Both the position numbers and the translations under genes were made by a program. 16,509 nt of DNA from FEN-680 sp036845225 (GTDB lineage Bacteria; Actinomycetota; Geothermincolia; Fen-727; Anoxymicrobiaceae): positions 1 through 16,509 of the forward strand of contig DAIUEJ010000055.1 in assembly GCA_036845225.1 (NCBI GenBank). The letters are read 5' to 3'. The notes beneath the pieces were generated by a model, which was not told the DNA's origin, made no database searches, and saw only the letters and a program-made list of their open reading frames with translations. Below are positions 6,086 through 13,684 of the stretch, in pieces (position 1 is the first letter of the stretch; each line of letters opens with the position of its first letter).

Positions 6086-6454
6086 ATGATACAGCAGGAA
6101 AGCAGGGTAAGGGTCGCGGATAACACCGGGGCACGCGAGGTCCTGATAATCAAGGTCCTCGGCGGTTCCGGTCGCCGCTATGCCTCCATCGGCGACGTCG
6201 TGGTCGGAACAGTGAAAGAGGCGATACCGGGCTCGTCGGTCAAGAAGGGTGAGGTCATCAAGGCCGTCGTGGTGCGGACCAAGAAAGAGCGCAGGCGCCC
6301 GGACGGGACCTACATCAAGTTCGACGAGAACGCGGTGGTCCTCATCGACAACCAGATGAACCCGAGGGGCACGAGGATCTTCGGGCCGGTGGCGCGCGAG
6401 CTCCGGCAGAAGAACTTCATGAAGATAGTCTCGCTGTCCCCCGAGGTCCTCTAG
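6086..6454 (+). CDS. rplN: 50S ribosomal protein L14 (uL14)
   Basis: A 122-residue L14 of standard length. It begins MIQQESRVRVADNTGAREVLIIKVLGG-like, with the conserved GDVVVGTVKEAIPG and the basic loop VVVRTKKERRRPDGTYIKFDENA. L14 is at the subunit interface, contributes to bridge B8 and is the docking site of the silencing factor RsfS in studied bacteria. It opens the spc block. ATG 6086 has the GGGAGAGGCGAG purine stretch immediately upstream. Nothing atypical is seen. Confidence 0.98.
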   Translation: MIQQESRVRVADNTGAREVLIIKVLGGSGRRYASIGDVVVGTVKEAIPGSSVKKGEVIKAVVVRTKKERRRPDGTYIKFDENAVVLIDNQMNPRGTRIFGPVARELRQKNFMKIVSLSPEVL

Positions 6455-6467
6455 GAGTGAACCAGGT

Positions 6468-6785
6468 ATGAAGAGCCTGCACATAAGGAAAGGCGACACG
6501 GTCCAGGTCCTCAAGGGCAAGGACGCCGGCAAGCGCGGCAAGGTCCTCAAAGTGGACCCGGTGCGCAGGCGCGTGGTCATCGAGGGCATCAACAGGGCGC
6601 GCAAGCACATGCGCCCCAGCCAGGCGAACCCGCAGGGCGGCGTCGTCGACTGGGAGCTCCCCGTGAACGCCTCGAACGTGATGCTGGTGTGCGTCGGCTG
6701 CGACAGGCCGTCGAAGGTGAAACGCGTACGCCTGGGCGGCAAGTCCATCACCAGGGTGTGCAAGAAGTGCGAGCGGGAGTTCTGA
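6468..6785 (+). CDS. rplX: 50S ribosomal protein L24 (uL24), zinc-ribbon form
   Basis: A 105-residue L24 with an N-terminal KOW motif (RKGDTVQVLKGKDAGKRGKVL, residues 7-27) and the PSQANPQGGVVD segment. The C-terminal region carries two CxxC pairs, Cys75/Cys78 (CVGC) and Cys98/Cys101 (CKKC), which could hold one zinc. Many bacterial L24 proteins have such a pair set and others have lost it. L24 initiates 50S assembly and lies close to the tunnel exit. ATG 6468 is preceded by AGGAGTGAACCAGGT. The stop overlaps the rplE start (TGATG, 6783-6787). Confidence 0.97.
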   Translation: MKSLHIRKGDTVQVLKGKDAGKRGKVLKVDPVRRRVVIEGINRARKHMRPSQANPQGGVVDWELPVNASNVMLVCVGCDRPSKVKRVRLGGKSITRVCKKCEREF

Positions 6786-7360
6786 TGGAACAGGTGGAAG
6801 AGAAAGCCGGCAGGTACGTCCCCCGGCTCAAGGTCGAGTATGACGAAGAGATAGTCCCGGCGCTCACGGAGCAGTTCGAGTATGGCAACACGCTCCAGGT
6901 GCCGCGGCTGGTGAAGATAACGGTCAACATGGGCATCGGCGAGGGCATCACCAACGCGAAGGCCGTCGAGGCCGCCGCCGGGGACCTCGCGGTAATCACC
7001 GGACAGCACCCGATCCTCATAAAGGCGAGGCACTCGGTGGCGAACTTCAAGCTGCGCGCCGGGATGACCGTCGGGTGCAAGGTGACCCTCCGGGGCGACC
7101 GCATGTTCGAGTTCCTGGACAGGCTGCTGTCGATCGCGCTGCCCAGGGTCCGCGACTTCCGCGGGCTGGGAAGGAACTCGTTCGACGGGCACGGGAACTA
7201 CTCCCTCGGCCTGCAGGAGCAACTGATCTTCCCTGAGATCGACTACGACAAGATAGACAAGGTCAGAGGTATGGACATCACGGTGGTCACGACCGCCGAG
7301 ACCGACGAAGAAGGCGAGGCCCTGCTGGAATCGCTGGGCTTCCCGTTCAAGGCACGTTAG
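6785..7360 (+). CDS. rplE: 50S ribosomal protein L5 (uL5)
   Basis: A 191-residue L5 with a short extra N-terminal segment (MEQVEEKAGRYVPRLK). The signatures are intact: QVPRLVKITVNMGIGE, the segment HPILIKARHSVANFKLR with GMTVGCKVTLRG, and PRVRDFRGL with FDGHGNYSLG. L5 binds 5S rRNA and contacts the P-site tRNA elbow and S13. The frame is open further upstream inside rplX, but ATG 6785 is chosen because it overlaps the rplX stop, has GGGAG at 6775-6779, and gives a usual length. The junction suggests coupled translation. Confidence 0.96.
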   Translation: MEQVEEKAGRYVPRLKVEYDEEIVPALTEQFEYGNTLQVPRLVKITVNMGIGEGITNAKAVEAAAGDLAVITGQHPILIKARHSVANFKLRAGMTVGCKVTLRGDRMFEFLDRLLSIALPRVRDFRGLGRNSFDGHGNYSLGLQEQLIFPEIDYDKIDKVRGMDITVVTTAETDEEGEALLESLGFPFKAR

Positions 7361-7376
7361 ACCCGGGAGGCTACAT

Positions 7377-7562
7377 TTGGCGAAAAGAGCCCTGGTAGAG
7401 AAACAGCAGAGGAAGCAGAAGTACTCCACTAGGCAGTACAACCGCTGCAAGCGGTGCGGGCGGTCGCGGGCCTACTACAGGAAGTTCCAACTGTGCCGTA
7501 TCTGTCTCAGGGAGCTCGCGCACGAGGGCGAGCTGCCGGGCGTCACCAAGTCGAGCTGGTAG
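7377..7562 (+). CDS. rpsN: 30S ribosomal protein S14, zinc-binding type (uS14, type Z)
   Basis: A 61-residue protein, the length of the zinc-containing S14 form. Cys24/Cys27 (CKRC) and Cys40/Cys43 (CRIC) form the CxxC-x12-CxxC zinc site. The C-terminus ELPGVTKSSW is typical of the type. S14 is a late-assembling 30S head protein. The start is TTG 7377, preceded by GGGAGG, and gives (M)AKRALVEKQ. Some bacteria also keep a zinc-free paralogue elsewhere, which cannot be judged from this window. Confidence 0.97.
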   Translation: MAKRALVEKQQRKQKYSTRQYNRCKRCGRSRAYYRKFQLCRICLRELAHEGELPGVTKSSW

Positions 7563-7574
7563 GGAGGCTACTCG

Positions 7575-7973
7575 ATGACAATGACCGATCCGATAGCGGA
7601 TATGCTGACCCGCGTCAGGAACGCTTCAAGTGCGCGTAAGGACCGGGTGGAGATACCCGCGTCCAGGACCAAGGTGGAGATTGCGCGGATCCTGGGCAAA
7701 GAGGGCTACATCAAGCGATACGAGGTCATCAAGAAAGAGAACTTCGACACCATCATCGTCCACCTGAAGTACGGGCCGGACCGGACCGGTGTCATAAAAG
7801 GGATAAAGCGGATAAGCACGCCGGGCCTGAGGGTCTACGCGAGGAAGGACGCCATGCCGAGGGTACTGGGCGGCCTGGGGATCGCGATCCTCTCGACCTC
7901 CAAGGGCGTGATGACCGAGAGAGAGGCCGGCGCGCAGGGCGTCGGCGGAGAGGTAATGTGCTACGTATGGTAG
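7575..7973 (+). CDS. rpsH: 30S ribosomal protein S8 (uS8)
   Basis: A 132-residue S8 that starts MTMTDPIADMLTRVRNA, a start I associate with actinobacterial S8. It ends with the conserved ILSTSKGVMTEREA and GGEVMCYVW. S8 is a primary binder of 16S rRNA helix 21. In E. coli it represses the spc operon by binding the mRNA near rplE. No obvious helix-21 mimic was recognised around 6785 here, although this was judged only by eye. ATG 7575 is preceded by GGGAGG; ATG 7581 is a less likely alternative. Confidence 0.97.
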   Translation: MTMTDPIADMLTRVRNASSARKDRVEIPASRTKVEIARILGKEGYIKRYEVIKKENFDTIIVHLKYGPDRTGVIKGIKRISTPGLRVYARKDAMPRVLGGLGIAILSTSKGVMTEREAGAQGVGGEVMCYVW

Positions 7974-7992
7974 CCAGGGAGAGGATCCACCC

Positions 7993-8529
7993 ATGTCACG
8001 CGTAGGCAAGATGCCGATAGATGTGCCGGTCAGCGCCACGGTCATCGTCGACGGCAACGTCGTCAAGGTGAAGGGGCCGAAGGGCGAGCTGCAGCAGTCG
8101 ATATCGGACCGGGTAGACGTCGAGCAGGGCGGCGGGGTGCTCCGCGTGAGCAGGCGGACGGATGAGCCGTACGACAGGTCGATGCACGGCCTCACGCGCA
8201 CCCTCATCGACAACATGGTCCACGGGGTGACCGAAGGTTTCGAGAAACAGCTCGAGATCCAGGGCGTCGGCTACAGGGCGGCGCTGAAGGGCACCAGCAT
8301 CGAGCTCCAGCTCGGGTACTCGAACCCCAGGCAGGTCACGCCACCGCCCGGGATTGCTTTCGAGGTGCCGGTCCCGACGCGGATCATCGTGAAGGGCATA
8401 GACAAGCAGCTCGTCGGCCAGGTGGCGGCGGACATCAGGTCGCTGCGCAAGCCTGACCCGTACAAAGGCAAGGGCATCAGGTACCGTGGCGAGCTGGTAC
8501 GCCGGAAAGTCGGAAAGGCGATAAAGTGA
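7993..8529 (+). CDS. rplF: 50S ribosomal protein L6 (uL6)
   Basis: A 178-residue protein with the two-domain L6 fold. The N-terminal MSRVGKMPIDVP and VKGPKGEL motifs are present, as is the C-terminal RNA-binding signature PDPYKGKGIRY (about residues 155-165). L6 lies near the sarcin-ricin loop and the GTPase factor binding site. ATG 7993 is preceded by GGGAGAGGA. The last bases overlap the rplR start as GTGA (8526-8529), a four-base stop/start overlap that indicates translational coupling. Confidence 0.98.
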   Translation: MSRVGKMPIDVPVSATVIVDGNVVKVKGPKGELQQSISDRVDVEQGGGVLRVSRRTDEPYDRSMHGLTRTLIDNMVHGVTEGFEKQLEIQGVGYRAALKGTSIELQLGYSNPRQVTPPPGIAFEVPVPTRIIVKGIDKQLVGQVAADIRSLRKPDPYKGKGIRYRGELVRRKVGKAIK

Positions 8530-8897
8530 GCAAGCGCGTAGTCATCAAGGCGACGAAAGGCAGGGCTCGCCGGCGCAAGAGCATCCGCAAGAAGCTCGCG
8601 GGGACCCCCCAGCGCCCGAGGCTCTCAGTCTTCCGCGGCAACAAAGAGATGAACGTCCAGGTGATCGATGACGTGAACGGCGTCACCATAGTGTCTGCGT
8701 CGACCCTGGAAAAGGAGTTCCGCGCGCGGGGCAAGCTCAACAAGACCGAAGCGGCTAAAGCGCTCGGCGCTCAGATAGCGACGCGTGCTGTAGAGAAAGG
8801 TGTCGGCCAGGTGGTCTTCGACCGCGGAGGCTACAAGTACCACGGGCGGGTCAAAGCGCTCGCCGATGCGGCCCGTGAGAACGGGCTCGTCTTTTAG
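8526..8897 (+). CDS. rplR: 50S ribosomal protein L18 (uL18)
   Basis: A 123-residue L18 with a basic N-terminal arm (TKGRARRRKSIRKKL) and the core GTPQRPRLSVFRGNKEMNVQVIDD. The C-terminal VVFDRGGYKYHGRVKALADAAREN-type signature is intact. L18 binds 5S rRNA together with L5 and L25 and anchors it in the central protuberance. The start is GTG 8526 within the GTGA overlap with rplF. An alternative ATG would remove the conserved basic arm. Confidence 0.97.
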   Translation: MSKRVVIKATKGRARRRKSIRKKLAGTPQRPRLSVFRGNKEMNVQVIDDVNGVTIVSASTLEKEFRARGKLNKTEAAKALGAQIATRAVEKGVGQVVFDRGGYKYHGRVKALADAARENGLVF

Positions 8898-8905
8898 GAG
8901 GTGCG

Positions 8906-9430
8906 ATGGACCTCGAGGTCTCATCAGAAGAAATAGAAGAGCAGGTAGTCCACATAAACAGGGTGGCCAAGGTCGTCAAGGGCGGGCGCAGGTTCTCTTT
9001 CACGGCGCTCGTGGTCGTCGGTGACGGCAAGGGAAGAGTGGGTGTCGGCTACGGCAAGGCGCGCGAGGTTCCGCTCGCCATCGAGAAGGGAGCGCAGAAG
9101 GCGCGCCGGAGCATGTTCCGCATACCCATGTCCGGGCAGACCATCACGCACCAGATCGAGGGGAAATTCGGAGCGGCCCGCGTCCTGTTGAAGCCCGCCT
9201 CACCAGGCACCGGCATCATCGCCGGCGGCGCGGTAAGGCCTGTCATGGAGCTCTCGGGCATCAAGGACATCCTGACCAAGAGCCTCGGCTCGGACAACAA
9301 GCTCAACGTGATAAAGGCCACCGTGAACGGGCTGCAGTCGCTCCGGAGCCCGTCCGAGGTCGCCCGCCTGCGCGGCAAGCGCGTCGAGGAGATCCGCGGG
9401 AGGAGCGTGTTCGATGAGCTCAAGACTTAA
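8906..9430 (+). CDS. rpsE: 30S ribosomal protein S5 (uS5)
   Basis: A 174-residue S5. An acidic N-terminal segment (DLEVSSEEIEEQ) precedes the double-stranded RNA-binding-like S5 domain. That domain carries RVAKVVKGGRRFSFTALVVVGDG and GRVGVGYGKAREVPLAI. The C-terminal domain contains KPASPGTGIIAGG and the NGL motif. S5 works with S4 and S12 in decoding accuracy and mRNA helicase activity. It has one of the strongest ribosome binding sites in the window (AGGAGGTG, 8896-8903), four bases before ATG if only the AGGAGG core is counted. It overlaps rpmD by 17 nt. Confidence 0.97.
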   Translation: MDLEVSSEEIEEQVVHINRVAKVVKGGRRFSFTALVVVGDGKGRVGVGYGKAREVPLAIEKGAQKARRSMFRIPMSGQTITHQIEGKFGAARVLLKPASPGTGIIAGGAVRPVMELSGIKDILTKSLGSDNKLNVIKATVNGLQSLRSPSEVARLRGKRVEEIRGRSVFDELKT

Positions 9431-9632
9431 GGTGACCTTGAAGAAGGGCCTGGTCGGAAGGCCCGAGGACCAGCGCGGCACAGTGCGCGCGCTCGGCCTC
9501 AAGCGCATCGGCCACACGGTGGTAAAGGACGACAGGCCCGAGATACGGGGCATGATCTTCAAGGTCAAGCACCTGGTCTCGGTCGAGGAGATACCGGAGG
9601 GCAAGGCGGTCTCCGGGGACGAAGGAAAGTAA
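9414..9632 (+). CDS. rpmD: 50S ribosomal protein L30 (uL30)
   Basis: A 72-residue L30. The family core LKVTLKKGLVGRPEDQRGTV is followed by RALGLKRIGHTVVKDD and PEIRGMIFKVKHLVSVEE. Bacterial L30 is usually about 60 residues, so this copy has a short extra acidic C-terminal end (IPEGKAVSGDEGK). ATG 9414 lies inside the end of rpsE (overlap 9414-9430) and is preceded by GGGAGGAG at about 8 nt. A GTG at 9432 would cut into the first beta strand. The stop TAA is directly followed by the rplO ATG. Confidence 0.95.
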   Translation: MSSRLKVTLKKGLVGRPEDQRGTVRALGLKRIGHTVVKDDRPEIRGMIFKVKHLVSVEEIPEGKAVSGDEGK

Positions 9633-10100
9633 ATGGAACCAAACGAGCAGATGCGCCTTCACAACCTGAAGCCGGCGGCCGGCTCGCGAACCGAGCGGAA
9701 GCGCATTGGGCGCGGCCACGGATCGGGCAGCGGCAAGACTTCCGGCCGGGGGCAGAAAGGCCAGAACTCCCGGTCCGGCTCGAAGAGCAGGGTCGGCTTC
9801 GAGGGCGGGCAGATGCCCCTCTACAGGCGCCTCCCCAAGCTGGGAGGCTTCACCCCGAGGAGCCGCAAGGTATTCGCGATAGTCAACGTCTCCGACCTGG
9901 AGCAGCGCTTCGAGAAGGCCGCCGTGGTCGATCCCGCGGCGCTCGCCGGCGCCGGCCTCATAAAGAAGGAGCGCGAGACCGTCAAGATCCTCGGTGACGG
10001 GGAGCTCACCAAAAGCCTGACTGTCAAGGCCCACGCCTTCACGCGCGGCGCGCGCGAGAAGATCGAGGCCGCCGGAGGTAAGGCCGAGGTGATAGCTTGA
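9633..10100 (+). CDS. rplO: 50S ribosomal protein L15 (uL15)
   Basis: A 155-residue L15. The glycine/arginine-rich N-terminal extension reads LHNLKPAAGSRTERKRIGRGHGSGSGKTSGRG, with QNSRSG and GFEGGQMPLYRRLPKLGGF after it. The globular C-terminal domain ends KAHAFTRGAREKIEAAGG. L15 is a late-assembly 50S protein whose N-terminal arm runs into the rRNA core. ATG 9633, adjoining the rpmD stop and with AAGGAAAG upstream, is preferred. ATG 9651 (MRLHNLKP) is a real alternative because most L15 proteins begin there. The stop overlaps the secY start as TTGA. Confidence 0.95.
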   Translation: MEPNEQMRLHNLKPAAGSRTERKRIGRGHGSGSGKTSGRGQKGQNSRSGSKSRVGFEGGQMPLYRRLPKLGGFTPRSRKVFAIVNVSDLEQRFEKAAVVDPAALAGAGLIKKERETVKILGDGELTKSLTVKAHAFTRGAREKIEAAGGKAEVIA

Positions 10101-11368
10101 GGATATTCTCCGGGTTCCGGGATGCTTTCAAGATCCCGGACTTGAGAAAGAAGATCCTTTTCACTTTCTTCATCCTTGCTCTGTATCGCATCGGCTGCTG
10201 GATCCCCGCCCCCGGGGTCAGCATCTCAAACCTTGCAAAGCAGATGCAGGGCAGCGGCCTGCTCCGCTTCCTTAACCTGTTCACCGGCGGCGGCCTGGCA
10301 CGGATGGCGATCTTCGGCCTGGGGATCATGCCTTACATCACAGCGTCCATCATCATGGAGCTCCTCTCGGCCGTCATCCCCAAGATCAAGGAGTGGCACG
10401 AGGAAGGCGAGATCGGGCGAAAGAAGATCACCCAGATCACGCGCTACATGACTCTCGTGCTGGCCTTTGTCCAGTCGGCGAGCCTGGTGGTCTCGCTCTC
10501 CCGGGGCACCACCGGCGAGCAGATACTGCCGGGAATGAACCTGGCGAAGGGCGCCCTGATCGTGGCTACGCTGGTCGCCGGCATGGCTCTTCTGATGTGG
10601 CTGGGCGAGCTCATCACCGACCGCGGCGTCGGCAACGGGATGTCCATCCTGATATTCGCCGGCATCATCGCCGCGCTGCCCGGAGAGCTCTCCAACCTGG
10701 TCAGGACCATTATGGCCAAGCAGCCGGCCCTACTGGTGCTGATCGCGGGGGCGGCCCTGGCGATCATCGCGGGGGTGGTCTATATCGAGCAGGGCGAGAG
10801 AAGGATACCCGTGCAGTACGCGAAGCAGGTGCGCGGTCGCAAGATGTACTCGGGGGCGAGCACCTACATCCCCGTGAAGGTAAACACCTCAGGTGTGATC
10901 CCGATCATCTTCGCGTCGGCGGTGCTGTCGTTCCCGCTGATAATCGCGCAGTTCTTCCCGGCGCTTAAGGGGTTCGCCAACTCCTTCGCCCAGGGGTCGG
11001 TGGCATATTTCATCCTGTACACGGGCCTCATAGTCTTCTTCGCCTACTTCTACACGGCGATAATCTTCGACCCGTTCGAGCTGGCCGACAACCTGAAGAA
11101 GTACGGCGGTTTCATACCGGGCATCAGGCCCGGCATGCCCACCACCAACTACGTCTCGAAGGTCGTCAACCGCATCAACCTGCCGGGGTCACTGTACCTG
11201 GCTGCTATCGCCCTGATACCGGCGGTCACGCTGGTGCTGTTCGGTGTGCGGGACGTGCCGTTCGGCGGCGCGGCGATCCTGATCATCGTCGGCGTCGCCC
11301 TCGAGACCATGAAACAGATCGAGGCGCAGATGCAGATGCGCCATTACGAAGGCTTCCTGAGCAAGTAA
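10097..11368 (+). CDS. secY: Protein translocase channel subunit SecY
   Basis: A 423-residue integral membrane protein with ten predicted transmembrane segments. Their approximate positions are 19-37, 70-92, 114-134, 151-170, 180-197, 210-230, 265-287, 301-325, 363-383 and 388-403. The plug region follows NLFTGGG at about 60-66. The cytoplasmic loop motif GERRIPVQYAKQ (233-244) and KVNTSGVIPIIFAS (261-274) are SecY signatures. SecY with SecE and SecG forms the channel through which SecA-driven or co-translational substrates cross or enter the cytoplasmic membrane. The start is TTG 10097 in a TTGA overlap with rplO. The resulting (M)RIFSGFRDAFKIPDLRKK matches family N-termini. Confidence 0.97.
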   Translation: MRIFSGFRDAFKIPDLRKKILFTFFILALYRIGCWIPAPGVSISNLAKQMQGSGLLRFLNLFTGGGLARMAIFGLGIMPYITASIIMELLSAVIPKIKEWHEEGEIGRKKITQITRYMTLVLAFVQSASLVVSLSRGTTGEQILPGMNLAKGALIVATLVAGMALLMWLGELITDRGVGNGMSILIFAGIIAALPGELSNLVRTIMAKQPALLVLIAGAALAIIAGVVYIEQGERRIPVQYAKQVRGRKMYSGASTYIPVKVNTSGVIPIIFASAVLSFPLIIAQFFPALKGFANSFAQGSVAYFILYTGLIVFFAYFYTAIIFDPFELADNLKKYGGFIPGIRPGMPTTNYVSKVVNRINLPGSLYLAAIALIPAVTLVLFGVRDVPFGGAAILIIVGVALETMKQIEAQMQMRHYEGFLSK

Positions 11369-11377
11369 GGACCGAGC

Positions 11378-12037
11378 ATGAACGTGATACTCCTCGGGCC
11401 TCCCGGGGCTGGAAAAGGCACACAGAGCGAGAGAATGGCGGACGGTTACGACCTGGTGCCGATCTCGACGGGTGACATCTTCAGGGCGAACCTGTCGAAG
11501 GGCACCCCACTCGGGCTCGAGGCCAAGAAGTACATGAACGCAGGCGAGCTGGTCCCAAATGAGGTCACGGAGAGGATAGTCACCGACAGGCTCAAGGCCG
11601 ACGACGTCACCGGCGGGTTCATCCTCGATGGCTTCCCCAGGAACCTTCACCAGGCGGAGGCGCTGGACGCTTACCTGGAGGGCAAGGGCAAGGGGATGGA
11701 CCTGGTCATCAATATCGAAGTCGATCCGGAAGAGCTGGTGAAGCGCCTGACCGGAAGGCGGATGTGCCGCGACTGCCAGGGCATCACCCACGTGCTGACG
11801 GACCCTTCCGCCGCGGAGGGTGTCTGCGGGGAGTGCGGCGGCGAGCTGTACCAGCGTGACGACGACAACGAGGCCACCGTGCGCAACAGGCTCGAGGTCT
11901 ATCGCACGGAGACCGAGCCGCTCATCGAATACTACAGGCCGCGGGGCAAGATAGCGGACATCGACGGGGCGCAGCATCCAGATTACGTCTTCGAGCAGAT
12001 ACGGGACGCGGTAGAGAACGCAGAGGCCGGTAAGTGA
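11378..12037 (+). CDS. adk: Adenylate kinase, zinc-LID type
   Basis: A 219-residue kinase that interconverts ATP + AMP and 2 ADP in the cytoplasm. The P-loop GPPGAGKGT is at residues 7-15, the NMP-binding segment begins at STGD (30-33), and the conserved DGFPR is at 84-88. The LID domain (about 125-162) carries Cys130, Cys133, Cys150 and Cys153. This four-cysteine set binds structural zinc in adenylate kinases of many Gram-positive and thermophilic bacteria. ATG 11378 has TAAGGA overlapping the secY stop. Placement between secY and map is the common order in Gram-positive bacteria. Confidence 0.97.
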   Translation: MNVILLGPPGAGKGTQSERMADGYDLVPISTGDIFRANLSKGTPLGLEAKKYMNAGELVPNEVTERIVTDRLKADDVTGGFILDGFPRNLHQAEALDAYLEGKGKGMDLVINIEVDPEELVKRLTGRRMCRDCQGITHVLTDPSAAEGVCGECGGELYQRDDDNEATVRNRLEVYRTETEPLIEYYRPRGKIADIDGAQHPDYVFEQIRDAVENAEAGK

Positions 12038-12038
12038 G

Positions 12039-12854
12039 TTGATCATCCTCAAGTCCCGCCAGGAGATCGATAAGATGCGAAGGGCCGGGCGGCTCGTCCG
12101 CCAGGTCCTGGACGCCGTCGTCGACAAAGTGGACGTCGGGGTGACCACCCTCGAGCTTGACGAGATGGCCGAGGCCATGATCCGCGAAGCGGGCGCGGTA
12201 CCGGCGTTCAAAGGCTACGAGCCGGACTTCGTGAGGTGCGGCCCGTTCCCCGCGACGCTGTGCACCTCCATCAACGAGGAGGTCGTGCACGGGGTCCCCG
12301 GCCTGAGGCCCCTGGCGGACGGCGACATACTGAGCATCGACACCGGGGTCGAGATGGACGGCTATTTCGGAGACGCGGCGGTGTCCATCATCGTCGGCAA
12401 CGCCTCGACCGGCGCGCAGAGCCTGGTCCAGGTGACGCGAAACGCCCTGGACGCCGGGATCGACGCGTGCAGGCCGGGCCTCCGGCTGGGGGATATCTCC
12501 AGCGCCATACAGACGGTTGCCGAGGTCGCGGGTTTCTCGGTGGTCAGGAGGTTCGTCGGCCACGGAATAGGCAGGCAGATGCACGAGGACCCGCCGGTGC
12601 CCAACTACGGGGTGGCCGGGACCGGCCCCACGCTGAAGGCGGGGATGGTGCTCGCGCTGGAGCCCATGGTCAACATGGGAGGGTCGGACGTGCAGGCCTC
12701 GCAGGATTGCTGGCCCGTCGTCACCAAAGACGGTGCCCTGTCGGCGCATTTCGAACAGACGGTCGCCATCACCGAGGCGGGAGCGGAAGTCCTGACCGCC
12801 GTGCGCGGCGAAGAGGGCGAGAGCGGCCTGGAAAAAAAGAGCCGGTTCGCATAA
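12039..12854 (+). CDS. map: Type I methionine aminopeptidase
   Basis: A 271-residue metalloprotease that removes the initiator methionine from new proteins. All five metal ligands of the pita-bread fold are visible: Asp101 (SIDTG), Asp112 (FGDAA), His175 (VGHGIG), Glu208 (ALEPM) and Glu239 (FEQTV). His84 (VVHGVP) and His182 fit the substrate-site histidines. It is slightly longer than the usual 250 or so residues because of a charged C-terminal end (EEGESGLEKKSRF). The start is TTG 12039, one base after the adk stop, and gives MIILKSRQEIDKMRRAG, the usual opening. The Shine-Dalgarno is weak, so translation probably depends on adk. Confidence 0.96.
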   Translation: MIILKSRQEIDKMRRAGRLVRQVLDAVVDKVDVGVTTLELDEMAEAMIREAGAVPAFKGYEPDFVRCGPFPATLCTSINEEVVHGVPGLRPLADGDILSIDTGVEMDGYFGDAAVSIIVGNASTGAQSLVQVTRNALDAGIDACRPGLRLGDISSAIQTVAEVAGFSVVRRFVGHGIGRQMHEDPPVPNYGVAGTGPTLKAGMVLALEPMVNMGGSDVQASQDCWPVVTKDGALSAHFEQTVAITEAGAEVLTAVRGEEGESGLEKKSRFA

Positions 12855-12862
12855 AATATAGT
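12852..12862 (+). promoter_or_regulatory. Possible alpha-operon promoter in AT-rich gap before infA
   Basis: The 40 bp between map and infA, together with the end of map, form the only distinctly AT-rich patch inside this GC-rich cluster. TAAAAT (12852-12857) and TATAGT (12857-12862) resemble sigma-70-type -10 elements. No convincing TTGACA-like -35 box was found at the right distance, so this is a weak call. If functional, it would drive infA-rpmJ-rpsM-rpsK-rpsD-rpoA-rplQ separately from the upstream genes. Confidence 0.3.
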
Positions 12863-12894
12863 TTTGTGCGCTTTTTAGGGGGAATAGTTTAGGT

Positions 12895-13116
12895 TTGGCA
12901 CCAAAGGATGACGCGATAGAGATAGAGGGCACAGTGCTTGAGCCGCTGCCCAATGCCATGTTCAGAGTCGAGCTGGACAACGGCCACAAGGTGCTCGCGC
13001 ACATATCGGGCAAGATGAGGATGCACTACATTCGCATCCTGCCGGGCGACAAGGTCACGGTTGAGCTCTCGCCCTACGATCTGTCCCGGGGCAGGATTAC
13101 CTACCGCCACAAGTAG
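12895..13116 (+). CDS. infA: Translation initiation factor IF-1
   Basis: A 73-residue OB-fold protein. The body EIEGTVLEPLPNAMFRVEL, then GHKVLAHISGKMRMHYIRIL and GDKVTVELSPYDLSRGRITYR, is the conserved bacterial IF-1 sequence. IF-1 occupies the 30S A site during initiation and works with IF-2 and IF-3. The start is TTG 12895, preceded by AGGGGGA (12877-12883), with a somewhat long spacer of about 12 nt. No other in-frame start would keep the conserved first strand. It follows the AT-rich gap after map. Confidence 0.96.
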   Translation: MAPKDDAIEIEGTVLEPLPNAMFRVELDNGHKVLAHISGKMRMHYIRILPGDKVTVELSPYDLSRGRITYRHK

Positions 13117-13144
13117 CGGCGGCGTGGAAATGTGAGGACCAGAG

Positions 13145-13261
13145 ATGAAAGTCAGGCCATCGGTAAAGAAGATGTGTGACAAGTGCAAGGTGATCAGAAG
13201 GCACGGTAAGGTCATGGTCATCTGCAGCAACCCCCGGCACAAGCAGCGGCAGGGAAGATAA
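13145..13261 (+). CDS. rpmJ: 50S ribosomal protein L36 (bL36), zinc form
   Basis: A 38-residue protein beginning MKVRPSVKKMCDKCKVIRR and ending NPRHKQRQGR. Cys11, Cys14, Cys27 and His32 make the zinc-binding set of the C+ form of L36. L36 is the smallest 50S protein and stabilises 23S rRNA domains near the factor-binding region. ATG 13145 has GAGGA (13134-13138) at 6 nt. It sits between infA and rpsM, the usual position in the alpha operon. Confidence 0.96.
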   Translation: MKVRPSVKKMCDKCKVIRRHGKVMVICSNPRHKQRQGR

Positions 13262-13276
13262 TACGGAGGACATGCT

Positions 13277-13666
13277 TTGGCTAGAATCGCGGGTATCGAC
13301 CTTCCAAGGGACAAGCAGGTCCAGATCGCGCTGACCTACATCTACGGCATAGGCAGGACGAGCGCGATAAAGGCGTGCGTGGGAGTCGGGGTGAACGCCG
13401 AGACCAAGGTGCGCGACCTCACCGACGAGGAGATCGTAAGGCTGCGCGAGTTCATCGACGCCAACTTCCAGATAGAGGGTGACTTGAGGCGCGAGCGCGC
13501 CCAGAACATCAAGAGGCTCATGGAGATAGGGTGCTACAGGGGACTTCGTCACCGCCGCGGCCTCCCGGTGCGGGGGCAGAGGACCCACACCAACGCGCGC
13601 ACCCGCAAGGGCCCGAGGCCGCAGGTAGGCATCAAGAAGAAGCAGCGCCAGGCTGCCGGCAGGTAA
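13277..13666 (+). CDS. rpsM: 30S ribosomal protein S13 (uS13)
   Basis: A 129-residue protein with the S13 opening ARIAGIDLPRDKQVQIALTY, followed by the helix-two-turn-helix region with GIGRTSA. The C-terminal tail contains CYRGLRHRRGLPVRGQRTHTNARTRKGPR, with basic residues that contact P-site tRNA. S13 forms head-to-50S bridges with L5. The start is TTG 13277, with CGGAGGA at 13264-13270. The ATG at 13272 is in another frame. Length and motifs are standard. Confidence 0.97.
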   Translation: MARIAGIDLPRDKQVQIALTYIYGIGRTSAIKACVGVGVNAETKVRDLTDEEIVRLREFIDANFQIEGDLRRERAQNIKRLMEIGCYRGLRHRRGLPVRGQRTHTNARTRKGPRPQVGIKKKQRQAAGR

Positions 13667-13684
13667 TCGAAAGGGGAACGGCAG

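Noticed and set aside
5762..7450. Long minus-strand open frame (about 562 codons) opposite rpsQ to rpsN
   Set aside because: It lies antisense to six well-conserved ribosomal genes, and its translation is rich in Arg/Leu/His/Asp with no family resemblance. Long antisense frames are common in GC-rich DNA.
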